Positions 39,326 to 48,720 of a stretch of DNA of 64,000 nt are shown in pieces; within the stretch, counting starts at the first letter, position 1, and every line of letters starts with the position of its first letter. Made by a program: the position numbers and the translations under genes. The notes under the pieces are model-generated. The model made no database searches and was not told the origin of the DNA. It saw only the letters and a list, made by a program, of their open reading frames with translations. The DNA lies in NCBI GenBank assembly GCA_016860845.1, contig BOKF01000038.1:17100-81099 (forward strand), written 5' to 3'. This DNA comes from Chloroflexota bacterium (GTDB lineage Bacteria > Chloroflexota > Anaerolineae > 4572-78 > J111).

Positions 39326-41668
39326 ATGGAGCAACGAGTCACCCTGAGGGGAGCCGTCGAACGCATCACCTATACCAACCCGGAGAATGGCTACACCATC
39401 GCCCGCTTTCATGCTGACAAGCAGTTTGGCCTGATTACCATCGTCGGTGCGCTGGCCGAGGTTCATCCTGGCGCCCGGCTGAAAATCGAGGGACGCTGGA
39501 AAACGCACCCCAAGTACGGCGAACAGTTTGAGATCGAACGCTATGTCGAGGAGATGCCGGCCACCGTCGAGGGTATCAAACGTTACCTTGGCAGCGGGTT
39601 GATCAAGGGCATTGGGCCGGTGATGGCTAAACGCATCGCCGAGAAGTTCGGCCAGTACACCCTGGAAGTCATCGAAAATGACATCGAACGGCTGGCCGAA
39701 GTTGAAGGCATTGGCTCCAAGCGGGTCAAAATGATCGCCCAGGCCTGGGAAGCGCAAAAGCAGATCAAAGAGATCATGCTCTTTCTGCAAAGCCACCAGG
39801 TCAGCACCAATCTGGCGGTTAAAATTTATAAAACCTATGGTGATACGGCTATCGGCGTGGTTAAAAATGACCCCTACCGCCTGGCCCGCGATATTTTCGG
39901 CATCGGCTTTGTTACCGCCGACAAAATTGCCCGTAATATCGGGATTGCCGCCGATGCGCCCGAGCGCGTCGCCGCGGGCATCGAGTACACCCTCAACCAA
40001 CTGGCCGACGAGGGCCACGTTTTTGCCCCGCGTGACCACTTGATCCAGGCCGCTGTCAAAATTTTGGAGCCTTCAGCCCAGGATTCCGCCCCAGGAGTTT
40101 CCCCAGAGCAAATTGACGCCCAGATTGAGGTACTCCGCCAGGCAGACCGGGTTAAAGTGGAGACAGTTGGAGAGGAGAAAATTGTCAATGCCCTGACAGG
40201 CACAAGCAATCAACAGCCAATAATCAATAGTCAATGGCCCCCGGAAGCAGTCCCTGGTGCTCAAGGAAAAAAATCGCAAATCCAAAATCTAAAATCTAAA
40301 ATCGACGCGGTTTACCTTCCGCCCTTTTACTACGCCGAAATTGGAGTGGCCCGGCAAATGGGCCAACTCTTGCACAGCGATCAGAGCCGGCTGGCGACAT
40401 TTGCCCATGTAAATTGGGATAAAGCGTTTGAGTGGCTGGCGGCTAACCGCAGCGATGGGGTCATTTTAGCCGAGCAGCAGCGCCAGGCCGTGCAGACAGC
40501 CCTGACCAGCAAAATCAGCATCCTGACCGGCGGGCCGGGCACGGGCAAAACCAGCACCGTGCAGGCCGTTCTGCGGCTGCTGCAAGGCAAAGGCAAGAAT
40601 GCCTTGCTGGCTGCTCCTACGGGCCGGGCGGCCAAACGGCTGACCGAAAGCACCGGCCATGAAGCCAGAACGATCCACCGGCTGCTGGAGGTCAGTCCCG
40701 GCGAAGGGTTTAAGTTCCAGCGCAACCAGGATAACCCGCTGGAGTGTGACCTGCTGATTGTGGACGAGTGCTCGATGGTGGATTTGATGCTCATGAATAA
40801 TGTCCTTAAAGCCATCCACCCGGCCAGTCACCTGCTGCTGGTTGGCGATGCCGACCAGTTGCCCAGCGTCGGCGCGGGCAATGTCCTGCGGGACATTATT
40901 GCCAGCGGTGTAGTGCCCGTTACGCGGCTCGACGTGATCTTTCGGCAGGCCGCCGGCAGCACGATTATTACCAACGCCCACCGCATCAATAAAGGCGAGA
41001 TGCCCTTCTTCCCCCCCGACAGAAAAGATTTCTTTTTCTTCGGCAAGGAAGAGCCGGAGGAGGCGTCGGAGTTGGTGGTGGATATTGTGGCCCGGCGCAT
41101 CCCCGAAAAATTTGGCGTTCCAATGACCGATGTGCAAGTCCTCAGCCCGATGCATCGCGGGGCCGCCGGAGCGCGCATGCTCAACGAAAAACTGCAAGCT
41201 CGTCTGAACCCCCTGCGCTACGACCAGCCCGAATATCGCAGCGGCAGCCGTCTGTTTCGCAAGGGTGACCGGGTACTGCAACTGCGCAACAACTATGATA
41301 AGGATGTCTTCAACGGCGATATCGGCCGGATTGAGCTGATTGACCTGGAAGAGGGCGAAATCCAGGTAGATTTTGAAGGGCGCAGTGTGACCTACGATTT
41401 AAGTGACCTGGACGAACTGACCCTGGCCTACGCTATGAGCGTCCACAAAAGCCAGGGCAGTGAATACCCGGTGGTGGTGCTGCCGCTGCTCACCCAGCAC
41501 TACATGCTCTTGCAGCGCAACCTGCTTTACACCGCCATTACCCGGGCTAAGAAGATGGTGGTCATTGTCGGCACGCGCAAGGCTATCGCCATGGCCGTGA
41601 AGAATGACAAAATTGCGGCTCGCTGGACGGCGCTGACCGAACGTTTACTGACAGCAGTGAAGCAGTAG
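39326..41668 (+). CDS. recD2: RecD-like DNA helicase (RecD2)
   Basis: A 780-aa SF1B 5'-3' DNA helicase. N-terminal region with helix-hairpin-helix-like IKGIGPVMAKRIAEKFG and VEGIGSKRVKMIAQAW, Walker A GGPGTGKTS (about 400-408), Walker B VDECSMVD (about 475-482), GDADQLPSVGAGNVLRDI, and the C-terminal YAMSVHKSQGSEYPVVV and AITRAKK motifs. It is the RecBC-independent form used in DNA repair. Between about residues 293 and 327 a stretch rich in N, Q, K and S (SNQQPIINSQW ... KSQIQNLKSK) is encoded by two heptamer arrays, an apparent insertion before the conserved VYLPPFYYAEIGVARQM segment. Confidence 0.92.
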   Translation: MEQRVTLRGAVERITYTNPENGYTIARFHADKQFGLITIVGALAEVHPGARLKIEGRWKTHPKYGEQFEIERYVEEMPATVEGIKRYLGSGLIKGIGPVMAKRIAEKFGQYTLEVIENDIERLAEVEGIGSKRVKMIAQAWEAQKQIKEIMLFLQSHQVSTNLAVKIYKTYGDTAIGVVKNDPYRLARDIFGIGFVTADKIARNIGIAADAPERVAAGIEYTLNQLADEGHVFAPRDHLIQAAVKILEPSAQDSAPGVSPEQIDAQIEVLRQADRVKVETVGEEKIVNALTGTSNQQPIINSQWPPEAVPGAQGKKSQIQNLKSKIDAVYLPPFYYAEIGVARQMGQLLHSDQSRLATFAHVNWDKAFEWLAANRSDGVILAEQQRQAVQTALTSKISILTGGPGTGKTSTVQAVLRLLQGKGKNALLAAPTGRAAKRLTESTGHEARTIHRLLEVSPGEGFKFQRNQDNPLECDLLIVDECSMVDLMLMNNVLKAIHPASHLLLVGDADQLPSVGAGNVLRDIIASGVVPVTRLDVIFRQAAGSTIITNAHRINKGEMPFFPPDRKDFFFFGKEEPEEASELVVDIVARRIPEKFGVPMTDVQVLSPMHRGAAGARMLNEKLQARLNPLRYDQPEYRSGSRLFRKGDRVLQLRNNYDKDVFNGDIGRIELIDLEEGEIQVDFEGRSVTYDLSDLDELTLAYAMSVHKSQGSEYPVVVLPLLTQHYMLLQRNLLYTAITRAKKMVVIVGTRKAIAMAVKNDKIAARWTALTERLLTAVKQ
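40207..40304 (+). repeat. Two heptamer arrays inside recD2
   Basis: CAATCAA, CAGCCAA, TAATCAA, TAGTCAA at 40207-40234, and CAAATCC, AAAATCT, AAAATCT, AAAATCG at 40277-40304. The frame stays open through all 98 bp, coding an extra linker. Confidence 0.75.
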
Positions 41669-41700
41669 GTTAAAAATCTCGAAAATTAGCTTTAGCAGTC

Positions 41701-41729
41701 TTGACAGATATAACAACCTGTGCTAATAT
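41701..41729 (+). promoter_or_regulatory. Promoter of the ilv operon
   Basis: TTGACA (41701-41706), 17-bp spacer, TAATAT (41724-41729); transcription would start near 41736, about 40 nt before the leader-peptide ATG. Confidence 0.75.
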
Positions 41730-41774
41730 TGCCCCCATAAATTTGACCGTCGAAATCACAGGTTATCCATCCAA

Positions 41775-41861
41775 ATGTTAAATCGCGTTGTGGTAGTAGT
41801 AGTACTTGGCGTCCTCCTTATTAGTTATAAGGGGGCGTTTGTCGTTGGAAGTGCTACGTAA
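41775..41861 (+). CDS. Branched-chain amino acid leader peptide (attenuation)
   Basis: A 28-codon frame from ATG 41775 to TAA 41861. Codons 5-10 are six consecutive Val codons (GTT, GTG, GTA x4), then Leu, Gly, Val, Leu, Leu, Ile; in total 9 Val, 4 Leu and 1 Ile of 28. It lies between the ilv promoter and an intrinsic terminator, ahead of ilvB. This is the layout of ilv leader peptides in enterobacteria: ribosome stalling at Val/Leu/Ile codons when the charged tRNAs are scarce lets the operon be read. The ribosome site is weak (AGG 12 bases upstream). Confidence 0.85.
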   Translation: MLNRVVVVVVLGVLLISYKGAFVVGSAT

Positions 41862-41918
41862 GCCACAGCCGCACTTAGTTCGTTCACAAACGCCTCCCAC
41901 ACCGGGAGGCGTTTTTGT
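41831..41918 (+). promoter_or_regulatory. ilv transcription attenuator (antiterminator/terminator)
   Basis: Terminator: AAACGCCTCCC (41888-41898), 5-nt loop, GGGAGGCGTTT (41904-41914) running into TTTTT. Antiterminator: GGGGGCGTTTGT (41831-41842, inside leader codons 19-23) pairs over 12 bases (one G-U) with ACAAACGCCTCC (41886-41897), excluding the terminator. A ribosome stalled on the Val run (41787-41804) would leave 41831 free. Confidence 0.8.
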
Positions 41919-41998
41919 GTAATAACCCAGGTGACAGGTAATTGGCTACTTGCTGCCTAACTCTATTAACCGTTTATCTATTTTACAAGGAGAGAAAA

Positions 41999-43720
41999 AT
42001 GGGAAAATTACTAACCGGCGCTGAAATTGTGTGGGAATGTTTGCTCCTGGAAGGCGTCGAGGTGGTATTTGGCTATCCCGGCGGCGCGATTCTGCCCACC
42101 TATGATGCGCTTCACAAATACCAGGATCGCATTCACCACGTCTTGACCCGCCACGAGCAGGGAGCGACCCACATGGCCGATGGCTACGCCCGCGCCAGCG
42201 GCAAGGTCGGTGTGGCCATGGCTACCTCCGGCCCCGGCGCGACCAATATGGTCACCGGCATCGCTACGGCCATGATGGACTCCTCGCCGATTGTGTGCAT
42301 CACCGGCCAGGTGGCGACCACAGCGATTGGCGGGGACGCCTTCCAGGAAACCGATATTACCGGCATTACCCAGCCCATTACCAAGCACAACTACCTGGTC
42401 ACCGACATCAACGATCTGGTTGAAACAATGCGTGAGGCCTTTTATATCGCTCGCACCGGACGGCCCGGCCCGGTGCTGGTGGACATTGCTAAAGATGTCC
42501 AGAACGCCAAGATCGAATTCGAGGGCTACTCTGATGAGCCTATTGAGCTGCCCGGCTACCATCCCCCGGAGAAAGCCCCGGACGAACAAGTCGCTGCCGC
42601 GCTGGAACTTATCAACACCGCCAAGCAGCCCATTATTCTGGCCGGCCACGGGGTGTTACTCGCCGGTGCGATGAAGGAGCTGAGAGAACTGGCCGAAAAA
42701 GGCAACATCCCGGTGACGACCACTTTACTGGGGATCGGCTGCTTCCCGGCCAGCCACCCGCTGAACCTGGGCATGATGGGCATGCATGGCGGGGCATGGT
42801 GCAATTATGCCGTGCAAGAGGCCGATTTGATCATTGCCTGTGGTATGCGCTTCGACGACCGGGTGACCGGCAACCTCAAGACCTATTCGCCCAATTCCAA
42901 GAAAATCCATATTGAAATTGACGCCTCCGAAATCAACAAAAACGTCAAGGTGGATGTTGGCATTCACGCCGACCTGGGCACGGTGCTGCGCCAAGTTAAC
43001 CCCGGCGTGGAAAGAGGCCCCGACCGGACCGGCTGGTGGGCTAAAATTCGTGACTGGCAGGAAGATGCCAACGAGCGCGATGTTCTCCAGTTTGAGACCC
43101 CCACCCTGCTGGCGGCGCAGGCCATCCGTAAAATCTATGAGGGTACCGAAGGTAAAGCCTTTGTGGTCAGCGATGTCGGCCAGCACCAGATGCTGGAGTG
43201 CCAGTATTACGGCCACGAGGACCCCTACACCCTCAGCACCTCCGGCGGCCTGGGCACGATGGGCTTCAGCCTGCCCGCAGCGATTGGGGCCAGCTTCCAT
43301 GTTAAAGATCGGGAAATCTGGACGGTTGCCGGCGACGGCTGCATCCAGATGACCATTATGGAACTGGCGACTGCCGTGCAGGAAAAATGCAATATCAACA
43401 TCTGCATTATCAACAACGGCTACCTGGGCATGGTTCGCCAGTGGCAGCAGATGTTCTACGAAAGCCGTTATGTCGAAACGCCGATCTACAGTCCCGACTA
43501 TGTCAAACTGGCCGAGGCTTACGGCATGCCGGGTTATCGGGTGGAGAAACAAGAAGACATCATCCCAACCATGCGTAAAGCCCAGGCTTACCAGGGGCCG
43601 GTTTTGATTGAATTTGTGGTGGAACGCTTCGACAACGTCTACCCCATGGTGCCTGCCGGCGCCGATTTGCACAATATGATCCGGCGGCCCCACCCCCGTT
43701 TTGAGAAAATGGAAATGTAG
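41999..43720 (+). CDS. ilvB: Acetolactate synthase, large catalytic subunit
   Basis: A 573-aa ThDP enzyme joining two pyruvates (or pyruvate with 2-ketobutyrate) at the start of Val, Leu and Ile synthesis. Catalytic Glu in LTRHEQGATHMADGYARASG, FAD-binding middle domain, and the ThDP/Mg motif from GDGCIQM to NNGYLGMVRQW. Start ATG 41999 follows AAGGAGAG; a longer frame from 41942 is not used. Controlled by the attenuator upstream and followed by its regulatory subunit gene ilvH, with a heptamer hairpin between them. Confidence 0.96.
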   Translation: MGKLLTGAEIVWECLLLEGVEVVFGYPGGAILPTYDALHKYQDRIHHVLTRHEQGATHMADGYARASGKVGVAMATSGPGATNMVTGIATAMMDSSPIVCITGQVATTAIGGDAFQETDITGITQPITKHNYLVTDINDLVETMREAFYIARTGRPGPVLVDIAKDVQNAKIEFEGYSDEPIELPGYHPPEKAPDEQVAAALELINTAKQPIILAGHGVLLAGAMKELRELAEKGNIPVTTTLLGIGCFPASHPLNLGMMGMHGGAWCNYAVQEADLIIACGMRFDDRVTGNLKTYSPNSKKIHIEIDASEINKNVKVDVGIHADLGTVLRQVNPGVERGPDRTGWWAKIRDWQEDANERDVLQFETPTLLAAQAIRKIYEGTEGKAFVVSDVGQHQMLECQYYGHEDPYTLSTSGGLGTMGFSLPAAIGASFHVKDREIWTVAGDGCIQMTIMELATAVQEKCNINICIINNGYLGMVRQWQQMFYESRYVETPIYSPDYVKLAEAYGMPGYRVEKQEDIIPTMRKAQAYQGPVLIEFVVERFDNVYPMVPAGADLHNMIRRPHPRFEKMEM

Positions 43721-43778
43721 GGAGTAAGGAGTAAGGAGTAAAGAAGAGCCTTACTACCTACTACTTACTACCTACTAC
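43721..43778. repeat. Heptamer arrays (GGAGTAA x3 / TTACTAC-CTACTAC x2)
   Basis: Three GGAGTAA units at 43721-43741 begin right after the ilvB stop; TTACTAC, CTACTAC, TTACTAC, CTACTAC at 43751-43778 form an imperfect inverted arm. Between ilvB and ilvH. Confidence 0.8.
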
Positions 43779-43817
43779 CCAATTACTGCTAACTGCACAG
43801 AAAAAGGATAAACAATC

Positions 43818-44348
43818 ATGAAACAAACACTTGTTGCTCTTGTGGAAGATAAACCGGGTGTGCTTAATCGGGTGGCCAGCCTTTTCCGCCGCCGTAACTT
43901 TAATATCGAAAGTCTAACGGTCGGCCACAGCGAAACGCCGGGCGTTAGCCGCATGACTATTGTCACCGATGAGTACGAAAATATCCGGCGCAATGTCATT
44001 CGGGCTAACCTGCTCAAGCTGATCAATGTGATTGACGTGCAGGATGTCACCGACCAGCCTAGCGTTATCCGCGAAACCGCCCTGATTAAAGTAAAAGCTG
44101 ATGCGACCATTCGCGGCCAGGTGATGGATGTGGCCGAAATGTACCGGGCGCGCATTGTGGATGTGGCCACCGAGATTCTGATTGTAGAAGTTACCGGCGA
44201 ACCCGGCAAGCTGGAGTCGCTCGTCGAAGTTCTGGAGCCTTTTGGGGTGTTGGAAATTATGCGCAGCGGCAAAATCGCCATGACCCGTGGCGTGGTCAAA
44301 CCTCGACCCGATCTGGCCCCAGCTATGAAATCCAACGGCAAACATTAA
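43818..44348 (+). CDS. ilvH: Acetolactate synthase, small regulatory subunit
   Basis: A 176-aa protein: ACT domain at residues 3-75 (TLVALVEDKPGVLNRVASLFRRRNFNIESL, the valine-feedback site) and the ALS_ss C-terminal domain (ALIKVKADATIRGQVMDVAEMY ... LEVLEPFGVLEIMRSGKIAMTRG). It binds IlvB, activates it and gives valine inhibition. Length matches IlvH/IlvN of the long type. Confidence 0.95.
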   Translation: MKQTLVALVEDKPGVLNRVASLFRRRNFNIESLTVGHSETPGVSRMTIVTDEYENIRRNVIRANLLKLINVIDVQDVTDQPSVIRETALIKVKADATIRGQVMDVAEMYRARIVDVATEILIVEVTGEPGKLESLVEVLEPFGVLEIMRSGKIAMTRGVVKPRPDLAPAMKSNGKH

Positions 44349-44353
44349 ACAAA

Positions 44354-44441
44354 GTAGCAGGGTAAAGGTAGCAAGGTAACAGCTTGTAGATTATGACCAC
44401 TCTGCTACCCTACTACTTGCTACCCTGCTATTCTGCCACCT
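44354..44441. repeat. Heptamer arrays (GTAGCAG-type / CTGCTAC-type)
   Basis: GTAGCAG, GGTAAAG, GTAGCAA, GGTAACA at 44354-44381, and an inverted arm of CTGCTAC and CCTGCTA-type words from about 44402. Between ilvH and ilvC. Confidence 0.75.
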
Positions 44442-44470
44442 TACAAATTTCTGAGAAGGGAATCTTATAA

Positions 44471-45949
<1,479 letters not shown>

Positions 45950-45954
45950 AAGTA

Positions 45955-46020
45955 GGGAGGCGAGGGTGCGATGAGGCGAGGAGGTGACGGAATTTCTTGG
46001 CTTGCTTCGCCTCATCGCTT
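45955..46020. repeat. GAGGCGA-type array with inverted partner
   Basis: GGAGGCGAGGGTGCGATGAGGCGAG-like 8-nt words downstream of ilvC, with GCCTCATCGCTTCGC-like inverted words at about 46008-46020. Same word family as the array at 28633. Confidence 0.55.
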
Positions 46021-46184
46021 CGCTCAGCTTCGCGTCCTCGTCTCCCAAAAATCCCAATTTTTCCTGGCGGTTGAGGCTGGTCTGGAGGCACCCCTGTCAT
46101 TCGCGGCTGATTGTTATCCGAAAATTAAGGTTTTTGTTAGAAAACAGGTATAATATAAGAATGTGAGAGGAGAGATTATTGGCC

Positions 46185-46210
46185 CGTAGGACAAGCTAAA
46201 GCTTAGCCTA
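46185..46210. repeat. GTAGG/CCTAC short inverted repeat
   Basis: GTAGG, AAGCT and AGCTT pairs and CCTAC form a short hairpin upstream of the 53-aa ORF; resembles common GTAGG...CCTAC repeats. Confidence 0.45.
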
Positions 46211-46230
46211 CCTTAGATAAGGATAATTGA

Positions 46231-46392
46231 ATGGCAGATCAAAACAAGGCGCGTCGAATCGAAGAAAAAATCCGGCAGAAGCTGGCCCAGTTGGGCGAAG
46301 CCCTGGACGAGTGGTTGAACAAGCAGCGCTTGCAACCCCAACCCATCCCGGTTCCGGTAGACCGTCCCTACCGCAAAAAAATTAACAATTAA
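46231..46392 (+). CDS. Small conserved-looking charged protein (53 aa)
   Basis: ATG 46231 with AAGGA seven bases upstream opens a 53-codon frame: a charged amphipathic helix (KARRIEEKIRQKLAQLGEALDEWLN) followed by a PIPVPVDRPYRKK tail. Codon usage looks normal and the helix is coherent, so I think it is real although very short. The last codons and stop overlap the first unit of a heptamer array (ACAATTA). Between ilvC and leuA; function unknown, possibly a small DNA- or protein-binding helix. Confidence 0.6.
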   Translation: MADQNKARRIEEKIRQKLAQLGEALDEWLNKQRLQPQPIPVPVDRPYRKKINN

Positions 46393-46618
46393 CCGTTGGC
46401 TATTCACAATTGGCAATTAGAAAGGTGGTGATGCCTGTGACAGGCGATGCCCTCGCTGACCTTAGCGACCTTAGCAAACAGTACCCAGAAATTTTGTCTT
46501 TAAGCAAAACAACCTTATCATGCAACCCAACTGGGGGTTGGTGATTGGCAATTGTTAATCTGGTCCAAACCTTAGCTTAACCGCTACTTTGCGACTTGTT
46601 ACCAGTTTCCAGTCACCA
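46385..46618. repeat. Series of heptamer arrays before leuA
   Basis: ACAATTA, ACCGTTG, GCTATTC, ACAATTG, GCAATTA at 46385-46419; inverted counterparts around 46537-46560 (GATTGGC, AATTGTT); then GTTACCA, GTTTCCA, GTCACCA at 46598-46618. They take up most of the 254-bp gap ahead of leuA. Confidence 0.65.
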
Positions 46619-46646
46619 ACCTCCGCCCAAATTCAGGAGGACAAAA

Positions 46647-48311
46647 ATGACTGAGAACAGTGACGTACCCGTAAAAAAAGATAAGCTGATTATCTTTGAT
46701 ACCACTTTGCGCGATGGCGAGCAATCCCCCGGCGCTACCCTGAATATTGAAGAGAAATTGGAGATTGCCCGTCAACTCTCCCGGCTGGGTGTAGATATTT
46801 GCGAGGCCGGTTTTCCCATCGCCTCCCCCGGCGATTTTGAAGCCGTCCGGCGTATTGCCGAAGAAGTTGGTCCGTTGACCGAGGGTCGCAAAGGCGGCAA
46901 GCCGATGGTCATCGCCGGCCTGGCCCGGGCCAACCAGCAGGATATTGACCGGGCCTACGAAGCGGTCAAATCCGCTCCCCGCCACCGGATTCACACCTTC
47001 CTTGCCACCAGCGACATTCACCTGAAACATAAATTAAAAATTGACCGGGAAGAATGTGTCGAACAGGTGATCAAAGCCGTCAGCTATGCCCGAAGCCTGT
47101 GCGGCGACGTTGAGTTTTCGCCAGAGGATGCCGGCCGGAGCGACCCGGAGTTTCTAACGGTTGTCCTGGCCGAAGCCATCAAGGCCGGAGCCACCACCCT
47201 CAATATTCCCGACACCGTCGGTTATACGACTCCGGAAGAGTTTGGCTGGCTCATCAAATATCTGGTTGATAATACGCCCGGCTCCGATAAGGTTATTTGG
47301 TCAACCCACTGCCACAACGACCTGGGCCTGGCCACGGCCAACACTCTGGCCGGGGTGCAAAACGGCGCGCGCCAGGTTGAAGTGACCATCAACGGTATCG
47401 GCGAACGGGCCGGCAACACCAGCCTGGAAGAAGTGGTGATGGCCGTTCACACCCGGCCGCAAAACTTCCCGGTTGAGGTTGACATTGATACCACCCAAAT
47501 TATTCGCAGCAGCCGCATGGTCAGCGCCTATACCGGCATGCCGGTCCAGCCCAATAAAGCCATTGTCGGGGCGAATGCCTTTGCCCACGAAGCCGGTATT
47601 CACCAGGATGGGATGCTGAAACACCACACCACCTACGAAATTATGCGGCCAGAAACAGTCGGGCTGAGCGCCAGTGCGCTCGTGCTGGGCAAGCACTCGG
47701 GGCGGCACGCCTTCCGCGCTCACCTGGAAGCGATGGGTTACGATAATCTGAGCGAAGAAGACCTAAACCAGGCTTTTAAACGCTTCAAGCGCATCGCCGA
47801 CAAAAAGAAGGTTGTCACCGACGCCGACATCGAAGCGATCATTACCGACGAATTTTACCAGCCCAAAGAAATCTGGAAACTCAACTATATCCAGGTTTCC
47901 TGCGGCGACCAACTCCGCGCAACCGCTACAGTCAGTCTGACTGACCCCAACGGCGCGGAGTTGGTTGATGCCGCTATTGGCACCGGCCCGGTTGACGCCG
48001 TTTACAAAGCCATCAACCGCATTGTCGAGGTTCCCAACACGCTGACCGAGTTTGTGGTCCAGGCCGTGACCGAAGGGATTGACGCCATTGGCGAGGTCAC
48101 CATCCGCATCCAGCCGGAAAACGGGCACGGTTATATTACCAACCCGCAGACCGGGGCACAGGTGGTTCGGACCTACAGCGGCCATGGCGCCAGCACCGAT
48201 ATCATCGTCGCCAGCGCCCGCGCCTATATGAGCGCCCTCAACAAAATGCTGGCCGCGCAGCAAGAAGAAGCGGCGGTGGTGCATACCAAAGCAACGGAAA
48301 CAGTAAAGTAA
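46647..48311 (+). CDS. leuA: 2-Isopropylmalate synthase
   Basis: A 554-aa DRE-TIM metallolyase that condenses 2-ketoisovalerate with acetyl-CoA, first step of leucine synthesis. [18 protein letters not shown] at the start, [17 protein letters not shown] with the His pair, [15 protein letters not shown], and a C-terminal LeuA allosteric domain (about 425-540, [27 protein letters not shown]) for leucine feedback. ATG 46647 follows AGGAGG. It reads on from ilvBHC and shares the 2-ketoisovalerate pool with panB downstream. Confidence 0.95.
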   Translation: MTENSDVPVKKDKLIIFDTTLRDGEQSPGATLNIEEKLEIARQLSRLGVDICEAGFPIASPGDFEAVRRIAEEVGPLTEGRKGGKPMVIAGLARANQQDIDRAYEAVKSAPRHRIHTFLATSDIHLKHKLKIDREECVEQVIKAVSYARSLCGDVEFSPEDAGRSDPEFLTVVLAEAIKAGATTLNIPDTVGYTTPEEFGWLIKYLVDNTPGSDKVIWSTHCHNDLGLATANTLAGVQNGARQVEVTINGIGERAGNTSLEEVVMAVHTRPQNFPVEVDIDTTQIIRSSRMVSAYTGMPVQPNKAIVGANAFAHEAGIHQDGMLKHHTTYEIMRPETVGLSASALVLGKHSGRHAFRAHLEAMGYDNLSEEDLNQAFKRFKRIADKKKVVTDADIEAIITDEFYQPKEIWKLNYIQVSCGDQLRATATVSLTDPNGAELVDAAIGTGPVDAVYKAINRIVEVPNTLTEFVVQAVTEGIDAIGEVTIRIQPENGHGYITNPQTGAQVVRTYSGHGASTDIIVASARAYMSALNKMLAAQQEEAAVVHTKATETVK

Positions 48312-48316
48312 GGGCT

Positions 48317-48346
48317 CGGAGTGCAAAAGTGCACTTTTGCACTCCG
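48317..48346. repeat. Palindromic element, AAAAGTGCACTTTT family (copy b)
   Basis: A perfect 30-bp palindrome six bases after the leuA stop, CGGAGTGC ends around the AAAAGTGCACTTTT core. It could end the ilv-leu transcript, though no separate T-run follows. Confidence 0.75.
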
Positions 48347-48371
48347 CATTTCTGGTAAATTTCTCCACCTG

Positions 48372-48380
48372 TGCTATAAT
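48372..48380 (+). promoter_or_regulatory. Extended -10 promoter upstream of panB
   Basis: TGC TATAAT within CTGTGCTATAATAAC; transcription near 48387 would read the candidate pan RNA and the terminator before panB. Confidence 0.55.
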
Positions 48381-48446
48381 AACAGCGTCATTGACTGGTC
48401 AGCGCCAGCAGTGAACGCGAACTTAATTCAATAGTTTTCAATTAAC

Positions 48447-48489
48447 GGCGTGAAGTCGCTTGGACCTCCCTACAGGCCGAGACGACGCT
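48447..48489 (+). ncRNA. Candidate pan-motif-like structured RNA upstream of panB
   Basis: A stem-loop from GCGT (48448) to ACGC (48488): GCGT/ACGC, GTC/GAC, TTGG/CCGA (one G-U) and CCT/AGG around CCCTAC, with a bulged A between the last two helices and a GAA bulge lower down. The described pan motif is a hairpin with conserved bulged adenosines found before panB genes, including in Chloroflexota; this position and form fit, but I could not align it. AGCGTC at 48384 can also pair with GACGCT at 48484, an alternative fold. A terminator follows. Confidence 0.45.
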
Positions 48490-48509
48490 CAAAACACCCT
48501 AAAGGATAT

Positions 48510-48537
48510 GTTGAACGTTGAACATTCAACGTTTAAC
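48510..48537. repeat. Heptamer array (GTTGAAC x2, ATTCAAC, GTTTAAC)
   Basis: Four units, the last two inverted, forming a hairpin between the candidate RNA and the terminator. Confidence 0.7.
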
Positions 48538-48559
48538 GCTGTGTACCCCCTGGGATCTG

Positions 48560-48594
48560 AGCCTCGCGGCTTCCGTCGCGAGGCTTTTTGTTTG
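48560..48594 (+). terminator. Intrinsic terminator/attenuator before panB
   Basis: AGCCTCGCG (48560-48568), 8-nt loop, CGCGAGGCT (48577-48585), then TTTTGTTT. It stands between the leader promoter and panB, so panB must be read through it or be served by another promoter. Confidence 0.8.
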
Positions 48595-48611
48595 GTATGA
48601 CTACCGACGAA

Positions 48612-48707
48612 TGACCGCTGACCGCAGGCCCTCTCCCCTTCCCTCCCCCTCAGAGGGGGAGGGTTAGGGTGGGGGTCCGGTCGGCAGTCGGCGGTCGGCG
48701 GTCATCA
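48612..48707. repeat. Composite repeat: heptamer arms around a CCCTCC/GGGAGG palindrome (copy iv)
   Basis: TGACCGC x2 (48612-48625), the C/G-rich palindrome (48628-48676), then GTCGGCA, GTCGGCG, GTCGGCG, GTCATCA (48680-48707), ending at the panB ribosome site AAGGAGG. Confidence 0.75.
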
Positions 48708-48720
48708 AAAAGGAGGTACA

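Noticed and set aside
43721..43778. Heptamer arrays as a possible CRISPR
   Set aside because: Units are 7-8 nt, contiguous without spacers, and have inverted partners; no cas genes in the window.
46431..46544. 37-codon frame as a leucine leader peptide for leuA
   Set aside because: Leu codons are scattered, the following hairpin has no T-run, and the region is made of repeats; kept only as a weak remark.
48447..48489. T-box riboswitch before panB (TTGGACC word)
   Set aside because: The T-box GGTGGNACC context and a specifier stem are lacking, and panB is not an expected T-box target; a pan-type hairpin fits better.
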